A stretch of DNA of 64,000 bases from JACWAE01 sp963847595 (GCA_963847595.1 CAWKAJ010000003.1:332528-396527), one strand, 5' to 3'. Positions 8,117 through 17,313 are shown, numbered from the stretch's first letter. Numbers and translations: made by a program. Notes: generated by a model from the sequence alone, not told the origin.

Positions 8117-10489
8117 TCAGAGTCTATGTTCCGTTCTAGCTATGACTTCATCCTGCAAGGCCCGACTCAGGCCCACGAAGTAGGCGTTATACCCGGTGAC
8201 CCGCACCAGCAGGTTCCGATAGCTTTCCGGATTACTCTGGGCATCCCGCAGAGTTTCCGCATCTATGACGTTGAATTGAAGGGAGCTGCCACCGAGCTCA
8301 TTATACGTTCTCAGTAGAGCGGCAAACTTTGCCAGTTGCTCATCGGTCTCCAATACAGTAGGATTTACGGTCATGGTGTGGGAAGCTCCCGAGGGGAGCA
8401 GGTCGAAACCCAACCTTGCCACCGATTTCAGGGCAGCAGTGGGCCCTTTGACGTCGCAACCCTGGGAGGGACAGGCGCCGTTTGAAAGTGGTTCGCCGGC
8501 CTTCCTGCCATTAGGAGTCGCTGCGGTAAAGGCTCCATCATGGATGAAATGGTTCCAGGATAGGTATCCTGCCCTGAACCTTTTTCCGGTCGGGGTTACA
8601 TACTGGCTCACCTCGCGACACCAGAAGCGGAATATTTCCCTGGCAATGGAATCAACGTAGTCGTCATCGTTGCCAAACTTGGGAGCCTTGTTAATCAGCA
8701 TCTGGCGTACATGCTCTTTTCCCTCGAAATTCTCGCGCAGAGCCTGTAATAGCTCTGCCATAGTCAGCCTTTTGTCATCGAAAACGAGCTTCTTTATCGC
8801 TGCCAGAGAATCTGCGGCTGTGGCTATGCCCACCCCATTGAAGGTAGTGAAGTTGTAAATCGCCCCCCCATCCCTGATATCCTTTCCCTTCTGCACACAG
8901 CCATCTATGACAGCAGACAGGAAGGGACAGGGCACGTATTTGCCCCTCAGGGCATCGCAGGCCGATGTTATTTTGGTCACGCGCTCTACGGTCGCCTTGA
9001 GCTGTTTTTTATATGCCTGCATCACCTGCTCGAAGCTGGCAAATCCCAAGGGGTCTCCGGTCTCTGCCCCCAGCCGCTCGCCAGTACGCCAGTCCTTGCC
9101 GTCGTTCAGGGCCAGCTCCATGCTCTTAGCAACATTGAAATGGACATCCACCGTCCCCGAGGTATCCTTGCCCTGGGCCGTGTTCTCGAGACAACCGACC
9201 ACGCCATAATCAACTGCATCCTCATGGGACATGCCCTCGCCCTCTAGGGCCTTAATGACTACGTTATCGAAGTTGAGGATGAAGGGAGAGCCCTGTGTAT
9301 CGCGGACCATCCGGCAAACCCTAAGCAGGAGCTCCTGCGGAGTCCCGGAATGAATCCTCAGGTTTAGCTTGGGCTCGAGCATGTTCAACTCCTGGAATGA
9401 CTCCAGGACGAGATAGGTCAAATCGTTGGTAAGGTCCTCTCCATTGGGCCCCTGACCCCCAAGTGTGATCAACTGGCCAAACCCTGCGTTTCGGCCATGG
9501 GGACCTCCGGTCGTCTGGTAATCATAGGCATAGTTATGCTTGATGGAAAAGCACTGAAAAAGCTCTTTCGCTTCCTGTCTGCTCAACGACCCCTGTTCCA
9601 GGTCATTTTTGTAGAAAGGATACAGGTACTGGTCAAGCCTGCCGTAGGAGATGCCGGGGCCAGGGTATGACTCGGCAATCATCTCAACCATGTGGGAAAA
9701 CCAGGTAGCCTGCAGGGCCTCGTGGAATGTCCGGGCGGGGTTATATGGCACCCAGTCGCAGACCCCGGCGATCTTTAATAGCTCTGCCTTTCTTCTGGCT
9801 TTGGTCTCAGCTTGGGCCAGCCTTCTCGCCTCCTCGGCATAGCGATGGCTGAACTCAGTTATTGCATCGCAGCAGATGATTACCGCCTTTAAGAGCTCCT
9901 TCTTCGCCTCCGATGTGGCCTGCTTAAGGTATCTCTGCGCCTCCTCCTTAATTCCCCTGAAGCCCTCTTGCAGCACCCTGGCATGGTTCTGGATGATATG
10001 GCCAGGGGTTATGCCGCCGCAGGAAAGGCCCACGCTGAGTACCTTCTCCGATTTATCAATGAGCTCAGCTTCAATTCTTGTGAATTCCTCAGTCTCTTCT
10101 GCGGTGAGGCAGGTCGACAGGGAGGTACAGAACCTACCCCCGACAATGAGTTCGCCGTCGAGGATATCAACCGGTATCTCGTGAAGTACTTTCTGAAAGA
10201 ACAGCGCCTTTCTGACGACCAGATGTTGCTCCCAGAAGTCAGTGGGCAGGTCCAACTGGTATGCCATCGCTGCCAGCCCGTCCCTGGTTGCCTGCAGCAC
10301 GCCTCCCAGCATATCGGGCACCGAAACAAAATCCAGCGTCTGATAGACCACATCGTTGGGTATGCCGGTGGTGAATGACATTACGTTATTCTGAAACTCA
10401 CGCTCTTCGTCCATAAAATAGTAGTCTCTCAGGCGTCTTATCCTCGGTGATAGCTTCTCTGATACTTCCCAGAGTTTTGGCTCAGCCAT
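8117..10489 (-). CDS. Glycyl radical enzyme of uncertain substrate (PFL-like family)
   Basis: 790 residues, the normal length for the family. The glycyl radical site is Gly766 in RVTGYNAYF close to the C-terminus. The thiyl cysteine is Cys433 in VVGCLENTAQG, followed by Glu435, the C-x-E pair that serves as the general base in the dehydratase/lyase branch. Most lyases of this branch read GCVEP; here Leu and Asn replace Val and Pro. Near 270-290 a SYPGPGISYGRLDQYLYPFY segment matches the family. Chemistry is likely C-C, C-N, C-O or C-S bond cleavage of a small substrate. No microcompartment genes are near, and the neighbouring short-chain dehydrogenase-like gene hints at a hydroxylated or carbonyl substrate. 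Substrate is not determinable by eye. Confidence 0.9.
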   Translation of the reverse strand: MAEPKLWEVSEKLSPRIRRLRDYYFMDEEREFQNNVMSFTTGIPNDVVYQTLDFVSVPDMLGGVLQATRDGLAAMAYQLDLPTDFWEQHLVVRKALFFQKVLHEIPVDILDGELIVGGRFCTSLSTCLTAEETEEFTRIEAELIDKSEKVLSVGLSCGGITPGHIIQNHARVLQEGFRGIKEEAQRYLKQATSEAKKELLKAVIICCDAITEFSHRYAEEARRLAQAETKARRKAELLKIAGVCDWVPYNPARTFHEALQATWFSHMVEMIAESYPGPGISYGRLDQYLYPFYKNDLEQGSLSRQEAKELFQCFSIKHNYAYDYQTTGGPHGRNAGFGQLITLGGQGPNGEDLTNDLTYLVLESFQELNMLEPKLNLRIHSGTPQELLLRVCRMVRDTQGSPFILNFDNVVIKALEGEGMSHEDAVDYGVVGCLENTAQGKDTSGTVDVHFNVAKSMELALNDGKDWRTGERLGAETGDPLGFASFEQVMQAYKKQLKATVERVTKITSACDALRGKYVPCPFLSAVIDGCVQKGKDIRDGGAIYNFTTFNGVGIATAADSLAAIKKLVFDDKRLTMAELLQALRENFEGKEHVRQMLINKAPKFGNDDDYVDSIAREIFRFWCREVSQYVTPTGKRFRAGYLSWNHFIHDGAFTAATPNGRKAGEPLSNGACPSQGCDVKGPTAALKSVARLGFDLLPSGASHTMTVNPTVLETDEQLAKFAALLRTYNELGGSSLQFNVIDAETLRDAQSNPESYRNLLVRVTGYNAYFVGLSRALQDEVIARTEHRL

Positions 10490-10514
10490 GACCTTTGCCC
10501 CCCTTCCCCATTAT

Positions 10515-11534
10515 CTAGAATTTTTGAGCTTTCAACCACTGGACAGTGATATTAAAGGCTTCTTCAGCGGTAAAAATCGGCTTGTAGCCGAAATCCCGTG
10601 TCGCCTTGTCGTGGACGAAGGTGTGGTCCACGCAGACACAATAGACAGTGAACCTATTGAAGTTGGACTTGGCACTGAATTTCTCAACGGACCAGCCGAG
10701 AACGTTTGCCAGACCACGGGGTATAGATCTCTTGGGCACAGGTATACCTAGCTGTTCTAAGAACGGATTCATAAAATCGAAGAAATTCCCTGTGTGATGG
10801 TCGGTAATGAAATAAATCTGCCCTGCCACAGGCGAATTCGGCGCTAAATGTTCGGCAGCTAGGATATGAGCATGAGCAGCGTTCCCAGAAAAGATATGGC
10901 TAAATTGAGCCTTACCGTTTCCCATCCGTATGTTAATACCGCTCTTAGCGTTTTTCACTATATTAGGCAGGTGATACTTATCGCCAGGACCGTACATGCC
11001 TACGAGGCGCAAGGCACAAGTGGAGAAGGTTGGGCTGTTTGCCTTGATGACGGCCTGCTCTCCCATCATCTTACTATAGGCGTACCGGTTCATTTTCCTC
11101 GAATCAGCGGGATAGGGGAGAGATTCATCAGCTAAACAATGGCCATGTTTACCATCCATAATTACATCCATAGAGCTGGTATAGACAAGCCGTGGTACTC
11201 CTAGCTGGATGCATGTATCAATGATAAGCTTAGTACCCACTACATTGGTTTCCTCATATATCGTCGGGGGCAAGTTGGGGTCCCAGACCGCTGCCGCTAC
11301 ATGAAAGACTGTGTCCACACCATCACAGGCCCTTCTGACAGCCGCAGCATCCCGGATATCACCCACGATTATCTCGGCGCGGTCATCTTTTGCGGGCTCG
11401 ATATCTATAATGCGGACAGTTTTTCCCTGCTCCAGGAGTTGAGAGACAATCGCTCGCCCCAGCATCCCTGCACCACCCGTCACGAGATATACTTTCGATT
11501 GCCACGAACGAGATGAACTTATTTCATTCATCAT
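10515..11534 (-). CDS. NAD-dependent epimerase/dehydratase or 3-beta-hydroxysteroid dehydrogenase-like protein
   Basis: 339 residues of the extended SDR superfamily. The dinucleotide site TGGAGMLG is near residue 19, the Asp-Ile (IIDIEP) that selects NAD is near 43, and the catalytic Tyr-Lys pair is in YAYSK near 152, with TSSMDV as the Ser region. The overall pattern (FHVAAAVW, NVVGTKLIIDTC) is that of the 3-beta-HSD/sugar-epimerase group. It is encoded 25 bases upstream of the glycyl radical enzyme, in the same direction, so it probably acts on the substrate or product of that enzyme. Whether it is a dehydrogenase, epimerase or dehydratase cannot be told. Confidence 0.85.
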   Translation of the reverse strand: MMNEISSSRSWQSKVYLVTGGAGMLGRAIVSQLLEQGKTVRIIDIEPAKDDRAEIIVGDIRDAAAVRRACDGVDTVFHVAAAVWDPNLPPTIYEETNVVGTKLIIDTCIQLGVPRLVYTSSMDVIMDGKHGHCLADESLPYPADSRKMNRYAYSKMMGEQAVIKANSPTFSTCALRLVGMYGPGDKYHLPNIVKNAKSGINIRMGNGKAQFSHIFSGNAAHAHILAAEHLAPNSPVAGQIYFITDHHTGNFFDFMNPFLEQLGIPVPKRSIPRGLANVLGWSVEKFSAKSNFNRFTVYCVCVDHTFVHDKATRDFGYKPIFTAEEAFNITVQWLKAQKF

Positions 11535-11664
11535 ACGCCCCCTGGTTTCTTAATTATGCACATTTAACTTCAATATTATGAGGGTTTTGCCTTCTACCGT
11601 TCATTGTATCATTTCTAAACCAGGGCTATCGGCTATCAACCACTGTGCGGGGGCAGGGCTGCTG

Positions 11665-12744
11665 TTAAGCGGGGATGTGCTCGGGCGGCCTCACCAGGTG
11701 CATTCGGAGGGCCCGGGGTTCGCAGATAATGGTGCAGACTCCACAGCCCCAGCACTTCTCAGGGTCGACGACAGCCTTCAATTGCTCGGAGCCTTCTACC
11801 TTGCGCATCTCGATTGCATCGAACTGGCATCGCTCCAGGCAGTCCTCACATCCCATGCATAGGTCTGCTTCAACTCGAGCTTCGTAACGACTTTTGGCGA
11901 ATACTGCATCGTTGGGCACGCTGCGTATGTCAGCAGCATGCCAGATGGTACAGCAGCAGCGGCAGCAGCTACACAGTGCGTAGGGTTGAGCGGCTTCGAT
12001 TTTAGAGTGGTTCATCCATTGATGGACAAGTCCATCATCTTCATTCCTGTCAACGATAGCCAGAGCTTCATCTACGGAGATACGCCGCCCATGCCCTCTG
12101 CTCAGGGTGTATTCGGCCGATTTGGCGAACTGCAGGCAATTAGCCTCGGCTTGTGATTTGCGGCAGGGGTTGCCTATCATTTTCTTGTGCTTGCGGCAGG
12201 AGCATGAGACAACCGTGATGAGGGGCTGAGCCCTGACAATCTCACGCGGGTCTTCGCAGGGCAAAATCTGCGGGCTATCCAGTATCGCCTTGTATGCCGG
12301 CACAATCCTGAGGCCGTGGATGCCCATTGCCTGCAAATTACGCCACCGTTCAGCGGTCATATCGGCGTAATCGGTCTTCTTCCAGTCTTCCCAGAGGGAG
12401 AAAAGCCTCTTCATTTCCTCTTCAGTATATATGTCCACGCCCAGCAAAGACTCGCTCACTTCCCATAGCCGTTCGGCATACTTGCAGAACATGTAGGAGC
12501 TGGGATTCTTGTAGTCTGTGGGAACGATCACGCCCTTGCGATGCAATATCTCGATGTTTCGCTTTACTGCGGCCAGGCTAATACCACTCTTTTGAGCCAC
12601 TTCTTCGGGAGAGCCTGGCAACAGGGTTACCATCTCAGCCTGCTCGGGCGTCATGAGAAACCGAAGCACACGGAGATATGACCGAGATTTGCCGAAGCCG
12701 TGCTTCTCGGCCAGTACAGTATAAGCGTCGCTGTGTGCATTCAC
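11665..12744 (-). CDS. Winged-helix plus ferredoxin-domain iron-sulfur protein
   Basis: 359 residues in three parts. Residues about 20-90 look like a winged-helix DNA-binding domain (SPEEVAQKSGISLAAVKRNI then LHRKGVIVP). The middle, about 175-270, is Cys-rich: CSCRKH, a C...C pair, then CSCCRCCC with six cysteines in eight residues. The C-terminal 70 residues are a two-cluster ferredoxin domain (CMGCEDCLERC and CWGCGVCTIIC). It has no signal peptide. The layout suits a redox-sensing regulator or an electron-transfer protein recruited next to the glycyl radical operon, which begins 130 bases downstream. The gene has no close named homologue that I recognise; the role is inference. Confidence 0.75.
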   Translation of the reverse strand: MNAHSDAYTVLAEKHGFGKSRSYLRVLRFLMTPEQAEMVTLLPGSPEEVAQKSGISLAAVKRNIEILHRKGVIVPTDYKNPSSYMFCKYAERLWEVSESLLGVDIYTEEEMKRLFSLWEDWKKTDYADMTAERWRNLQAMGIHGLRIVPAYKAILDSPQILPCEDPREIVRAQPLITVVSCSCRKHKKMIGNPCRKSQAEANCLQFAKSAEYTLSRGHGRRISVDEALAIVDRNEDDGLVHQWMNHSKIEAAQPYALCSCCRCCCTIWHAADIRSVPNDAVFAKSRYEARVEADLCMGCEDCLERCQFDAIEMRKVEGSEQLKAVVDPEKCWGCGVCTIICEPRALRMHLVRPPEHIPA

Positions 12745-13231
12745 GGGTTTCTCCGTTCCCGCAATAGGGCTGCAAGAGGGATTTCACAGGTATTGTATAA
12801 CAGGCCAGCCATGTATACAAATGTGGCGAGGGAAACTGCGAGGAGATTGCTTCGTCATCTTCCTAAAGAAGGATTCCTCGCAATGACATGGGGGGCGGTT
12901 CACCGAACCGCCCCCCATGTTTTTGGGCACGGCATACCGTGCCCCTACAGGCGGGATTGGAGCGGGTGCTCCAATCTACCCAGGGGGGGCCTGGATTCCC
13001 GCTTGCGCGGGAATGACACGAATGCTGTGAATGATAACATCCACAGCAAGCAAGAAAGCAAGGGCAAGTTGAGGGCAAAGTAAGGCACGAGTTTCCCCCT
13101 CACTCTAACTCTCTCCCGCCAGGGGCGAGAGGATTTGGAGGAGTTGTTCACTCACTTCACAGATTCAACGCAATGTGTTAGCATTGCTACAGGCGTTCAA
13201 AGATAAGGGTAACTCGCTACATATTTCTGTC
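12745..13231. repeat. Second cluster of palindromic repeat modules
   Basis: The gap between divergent genes holds, in order, a module shared with 6607 and 19321 (12845-12888), a 14-bp perfect hairpin ATGGGGGGCGGTTC with its complement (12888-12918), GGGCACGG/CCGTGCCC (12925-12944), ATTGGAGC/GCTCCAAT (12956-12975) and ATTCCCGC/GCGGGAAT (12993-13012). All are perfect or near-perfect stems. Module types match those of the first cluster, but order and number differ. No gene is seen. Confidence 0.75.
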
Positions 13232-13726
13232 ATGTCAGATAACAAGCAACCTCATAATATCCTGTTTGTTTGCGATGCGAATACTTGCCGCAGCCCCATG
13301 GCTGAGGCAATGCTCAAGAAGATGCTGGCTGATTCTGAAGGACAGGCAAGGGAGATCAAGGTCAAATCTGCGGCTATAGCACCCCGCGCTCGCGATGGCA
13401 GCGACATTACGTTGGATGTGAAATGGCTGTTGAAGGAAGAAGGGATTTACGTTGAGAACTTCCGCTCCAAAGACCTGAAAAGGCATGGGGAGCTTCTGGA
13501 AGAAACGGACCTGGTACTGACTATGAGCCAGGAACAGAAGGAGAGAGTGCTCCAACTCCCAGGAGCTGATGGCAGAGTCGTATGTACATTGAAAGAGTTC
13601 ATCGGGGAAGCCGGCGACATCAGTGACCCCTTTGGGGAGGGAGATGCAGCGTACTCCCAGTGCAGGGACGAGATAAAAAGGTGTCTGCAGAAGTTGGTCA
13701 CTAAATTACTTCGCGCTTCACAATAG
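13232..13726 (+). CDS. Low-molecular-weight protein tyrosine/arginine phosphatase-like protein
   Basis: 164 residues from the ATG at 13232; the frame extends to a GTG at 13175 but the conserved core starts right after this ATG. The phosphate-binding loop C-x5-R is Cys14-Arg20 (CDANTCRS), and the general acid Asp lies in SDPFGEGDAAY near residue 130. This is the LMW-PTP fold, which includes tyrosine phosphatases, protein-arginine phosphatases (YwlE type) and arsenate reductases. Thr in the second-to-last loop position (ANTCRS) resembles the arginine-phosphatase group (family knowledge), which is only suggestive. It is probably a single gene; no strong ribosome site is visible. Confidence 0.85.
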   Translation: MSDNKQPHNILFVCDANTCRSPMAEAMLKKMLADSEGQAREIKVKSAAIAPRARDGSDITLDVKWLLKEEGIYVENFRSKDLKRHGELLEETDLVLTMSQEQKERVLQLPGADGRVVCTLKEFIGEAGDISDPFGEGDAAYSQCRDEIKRCLQKLVTKLLRASQ

Positions 13727-13791
13727 TGTTAGTGGATGAATACACGCTTCCGAAATTTTACGATATTTTAACCTTTTTCGCTTTCATGTTA

Positions 13792-13819
13792 TAACTTCTT
13801 CACGGCAAATGTTTAACAT
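13792..13819 (+). promoter_or_regulatory. Probable promoter of the P-type ATPase, related to the shared upstream element
   Basis: TAACTT (13792-13797), 16 bases, TAACAT (13814-13819) reads as a promoter 57 bases before the GTG start. The surrounding ATAACTTCTT resembles the element found upstream of the peroxiredoxin, the membrane protease and the 99-residue protein, though this copy is the most diverged. Confidence 0.4.
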
Positions 13820-13875
13820 GAATATCGTATTTTCGTTGAATATTGTTATCTATTTCGAAGGTCTAAGACGAAGCC

Positions 13876-16395
13876 GTGAGTAAGAAGATAGAGAAGGGTA
13901 GAAAGCGAAAAGGCAAAAAGGCGGAGCAGCCTGAAGGAAGCGCCAAAGCATCCCAAGCCAAGGCTCTTCAAACTCTGCCGATGTCCGAACTGCTGAGTCG
14001 TTTGGGCTCTTCTCCGAATGGGCTCAGCAAAGCCGAAGTAGAGAACAGGCTGGCTCAGTATGGCTACAACGAGCTTGCCGAGAAGAAAGTCAATCCTGTC
14101 CTCAAATTCCTCTCCTATTTCTGGGGACCCATCCCGGGCATGATTATAGTGGCTGCAATTCTGTCGGGGGTGCTGCGTCATTGGCCTGACCTCGGCGTCA
14201 TACTTGTCCTGCTGGTAATGAATGCCGTGGTGGGCTTCCGCGAGGAGTACCAGGCAGGCAACGCCATCGCAGCGCTCAAAGCAAAGCTGGCGCTGCAAGC
14301 TCGTGTGAAGCGAGACGGCGCATGGACAACCACACCGGCTCGTGAGCTTGTGCCCGGCGATATCGTCCGCTTGCGTATCGGAGATATCGTGCCTGCAGAT
14401 GCGAGGTTGATGGAGGGGGACCCGGTAGAAGTAGACCAGTCGGCTTTAACAGGAGAGTCACTGCCGGTGGAACGCAAGCCGGGCGAGGTCGTCTACTCAG
14501 GCTCTATTATCAGGCAAGGAGAAATTGACGCACTGGTTTATGCCACGGGCAAAGACACTTACTACGGTAAAACTGCGGAACTGGTGGAAACAGCTCAGAC
14601 ACGCAGCCATTTTCAGCAGGCCGTAATGAGGATTGCTGACTACCTTATCGTTATTGCAGTAGTTTTGGCCATCATAATATTCGCTGTAACCGTTTCTAGA
14701 GGCGAGGGCACGCTGGTCGTGCTTCAATTCGCTCTGGTCCTGACCATTGCGGCTGTGCCCGTAGCCATGCCAGCGGTATTATCGATAACAATGGCGCTGG
14801 GAGCCAGAGTTCTGGCCACGAAGCAGGCTATTGTTACACGACTGGCCTCTGTTGAGGAGCTAGCAGGAGTCGATGTGCTCTGCTCCGATAAGACAGGGAC
14901 ACTGACCCAGAACAAACTGACTATGGGAGAGCCTTTTACCCTGCCCAAGATCGAATCGGGGCAATTGATTCTCAGTGCGGCGCTGGCTTCCCGAGCTGAG
15001 AATCAGGACCCTATCGACTTAGCTGTGCTCAGCGGAGTGAAGGATGGCCAACAATTGGGTTCTTACCAGGTGGTGCATTTCGTGCCGTTCGATCCAGTGC
15101 ATAAGCGCACGGAAGCTACGGTGAAGGGGAAGAATGAGCAGGCTTTCAAGGTGACCAAGGGTGCCCCTCAAGTGATTTTGGCTCTTGACCCCAACGCAGA
15201 CCAGATTAAAGCCCAGGTGGATAAAGCTGTTAATGAATTTGCATCACGTGGCTTTCGCTCACTGGGGGTAGCCAGGGCCGAAGACGAAGGCCAATGGCAA
15301 TTTCTGGGCGTAATCCCGCTCTATGACCCGATTCGTGAGGATTCCAAGGCTACTGTTGATACTGCAAAAGAGATGGGCCTCAACGTCAAGATGGTAACCG
15401 GGGATCAGGTTGCCATCGCCAAGGAGATCGGACGCCAACTGGATCTGGGCAAAGATATTATTGATGCCACCCTCTTCGACGAAACCAAACCTCAGCAAGC
15501 TGGGCAATTGGCCGATGCCATTGAACGTGCTAACGGCTTTGCTCAGGTCTTCCCCGAGCATAAATATCACATCGTCGATGTTCTCCAACAAAAAGGACAC
15601 ATTGTAGGCATGACCGGTGACGGCGTTAATGACGCACCGGCGTTGAAAAAGGCCGATGCCGGGATTGCTGTTTCCGGAGCTACTGACGCTGCTCGAGCAG
15701 CAGCCGATATAGTGCTCTTGCTTCCCGGCCTATCCGTGATTATCGATGCCATTAAGGAGGCCCGCAAGACCTTTCGGCGCATGACGAGCTACGCTATCTA
15801 TCGCGTTGCCGAAACAGTCGCTTTGCTGGCGTTCCTTACCATAGCCATATTGATATTTAATTTCCGACCTGTAACAGCGATCATGATAGTGCTGCTGGCC
15901 ATACTCAACGATGGCGCTATCCTGTCCATTGCCTATGACAATGTCCGCTACGGCAACAAGCCGGAGGCATGGAACATGCGCACGGTGTTGGGAGTGGCTA
16001 CAGTAATCGGCGGCTTTGCCATGCTTCGCTCCTTCGGCATCTTTTACCTGGGTAATAATGTGTTTCATCTCAGCCATGATGTCGTTCAAACCCTAGTATA
16101 TTTGAACCTATCCGTGGGAGGCCATCTCACCCTTTTTGTGGCACGAACTAGATGGAACTTCTGGTCCATCCGACCTGCGCCGATTCTACTGATAGCGGTG
16201 GTAGGCACGCAGATTGCGGCTACGTTCATCGCAGTATATGGCCTATTCATGACCCCTCTGGGCTGGGGTTATGCGGGAATAGTCTGGGGCTATTGCCTGG
16301 GCCTGTTCCTTGTTCAAGATTGGGTAAAACTGCTGGCGTACAGAATCTTCGACAGACAACGTCCAGCCTTGCAGGCAAAAGAAGCAAAAGCATAG
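13876..16395 (+). CDS. P-type ATPase of the plasma-membrane proton pump type (P3A)
   Basis: 839 residues with a GTG start at 13876. A basic, lysine-rich N-terminal tail precedes the core. TGES (192-195) is the actuator motif, Asp338 in DKTGTLT is the phosphorylation site, and the M4 ion-path segment reads AVPVAMPAV near 293-301. GDGVNDAPALKKADAGIAV is the hinge. This combination with the PVAMP turn marks the PMA1-like proton ATPases seen in archaea and some bacteria rather than Ca or heavy-metal pumps. It should export H+ across the cytoplasmic membrane. The next gene, 73 bases downstream, is a HEAT-repeat protein that may regulate it. Length and motifs appear complete. Confidence 0.9.
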   Translation: MSKKIEKGRKRKGKKAEQPEGSAKASQAKALQTLPMSELLSRLGSSPNGLSKAEVENRLAQYGYNELAEKKVNPVLKFLSYFWGPIPGMIIVAAILSGVLRHWPDLGVILVLLVMNAVVGFREEYQAGNAIAALKAKLALQARVKRDGAWTTTPARELVPGDIVRLRIGDIVPADARLMEGDPVEVDQSALTGESLPVERKPGEVVYSGSIIRQGEIDALVYATGKDTYYGKTAELVETAQTRSHFQQAVMRIADYLIVIAVVLAIIIFAVTVSRGEGTLVVLQFALVLTIAAVPVAMPAVLSITMALGARVLATKQAIVTRLASVEELAGVDVLCSDKTGTLTQNKLTMGEPFTLPKIESGQLILSAALASRAENQDPIDLAVLSGVKDGQQLGSYQVVHFVPFDPVHKRTEATVKGKNEQAFKVTKGAPQVILALDPNADQIKAQVDKAVNEFASRGFRSLGVARAEDEGQWQFLGVIPLYDPIREDSKATVDTAKEMGLNVKMVTGDQVAIAKEIGRQLDLGKDIIDATLFDETKPQQAGQLADAIERANGFAQVFPEHKYHIVDVLQQKGHIVGMTGDGVNDAPALKKADAGIAVSGATDAARAAADIVLLLPGLSVIIDAIKEARKTFRRMTSYAIYRVAETVALLAFLTIAILIFNFRPVTAIMIVLLAILNDGAILSIAYDNVRYGNKPEAWNMRTVLGVATVIGGFAMLRSFGIFYLGNNVFHLSHDVVQTLVYLNLSVGGHLTLFVARTRWNFWSIRPAPILLIAVVGTQIAATFIAVYGLFMTPLGWGYAGIVWGYCLGLFLVQDWVKLLAYRIFDRQRPALQAKEAKA

Positions 16396-16468
16396 ACAAC
16401 AAGCGATTGTGCGATATTGTTCGGGTAATGATTATCAAGATTAAGGGAGAACAAACCGAGGGGGAGAC

Positions 16469-17035
16469 ATGCAAGAATCGGAGGAACAGGCAAGCGATGC
16501 CAGCACAAACCAAGCTATCAACACTGATCCAGATACCATCAGCTTATTAATCGCTAAATTAGCCGAAAAGGAGGGCCAGGAACGCGAGAAAGCACGCTGG
16601 TCCTTGATAGCTATCGGAAGTCTTGCGGTGACTCCCCTGATTGAATCGTTGGAAGCCCCTGACAAACAGGTTCGCTGGGAGGCGGCGAAAGCGCTAGCCG
16701 CCATCGCTGATCCGGCAGCAGCGGATGCGCTGGTAAAGGCTTTAGAAGACAAGGTATTCGATGTTCGCTGGTTAGCGGCTGAGGGGTTGATCAACCTGGG
16801 GCAGGCGGTCATTGTGCCTTTGCTGAAAGCTCTCGTCGAGAGTTCAGATTCGCCGTGGTTGCGTATTGGTGCTCACCATGTACTCCACGATCTTGTTGCC
16901 GGAGACCTTAATCTTAGGGAGTTGCTCCAGCCTATAATAGACTCATTAGAGGATGCTGAGTCAGCGATAGAGACTCCTCTTATAGCAAAGGCTATTTTAG
17001 ACAGGGTGGTATCGGAACAGCCTGAGAGTGGATGA
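16469..17035 (+). CDS. HEAT-repeat protein downstream of the P-type ATPase
   Basis: 188 residues forming three to four HEAT-like helical repeats. Recognisable units are VTPLIESLEAPDKQVRWEAA, KALAAIADPAAADALVKALE and VFDVRWLAAEGLINLGQAVI. No signal peptide or membrane segment, so it is cytoplasmic and probably a protein-protein adaptor. It follows the ATPase by 73 bases and overlaps the next small gene by four bases (ATGA), so the three genes look co-transcribed. A role in controlling the pump is inference. Confidence 0.8.
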   Translation: MQESEEQASDASTNQAINTDPDTISLLIAKLAEKEGQEREKARWSLIAIGSLAVTPLIESLEAPDKQVRWEAAKALAAIADPAAADALVKALEDKVFDVRWLAAEGLINLGQAVIVPLLKALVESSDSPWLRIGAHHVLHDLVAGDLNLRELLQPIIDSLEDAESAIETPLIAKAILDRVVSEQPESG

Positions 17036-17313
17036 GAATTTCTGTAGCTGAGACACGCGGAAACGTAGGAAAGGAGGGCATGGTGCCAATCTCGAGAAGC
17101 CAATTTGACAAAGCCATAGACAGACTGTCGGAAAAGGTTCTGGAATTCTTGAACTCACATCCTGATGAAGCTTTTGAGATCGGTGAGCTGGCACAGTCTG
17201 TGGGTGGAAGGCAACTGGAAGTACAGGCTGTTTTAGATGAGCTAAAACAAGAGAAGGTGGCAAAGCGAAAGTGTATCAAAGGAAAGAGCTATTATTGTAT
17301 CGGCAGGGTGTGA
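17032..17313 (+). CDS. Small winged-helix-like protein
   Basis: 93 residues from the ATG that overlaps the previous stop codon (ATGA at 17032). An AAGGAGG at 17071-17077 suggests a shorter form from the GTG at 17083, 76 residues; the ATG at 17080 is only two bases away and less likely. The sequence has a helix-turn-helix/wing pattern (FEIGELAQSVGGRQLEVQAV then KVAKRKCIKGKSYYCIG). It may be a DNA-binding regulator, but no operator is visible. Third gene of the ATPase-HEAT operon. Confidence 0.65.
   Translation: MRISVAETRGNVGKEGMVPISRSQFDKAIDRLSEKVLEFLNSHPDEAFEIGELAQSVGGRQLEVQAVLDELKQEKVAKRKCIKGKSYYCIGRV

Noticed and set aside
8117..10489. Assignment as pyruvate formate-lyase or choline lyase
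   Set aside because: PFL has adjacent Cys-Cys and choline lyase has GCVEP and microcompartment genes; neither fits.
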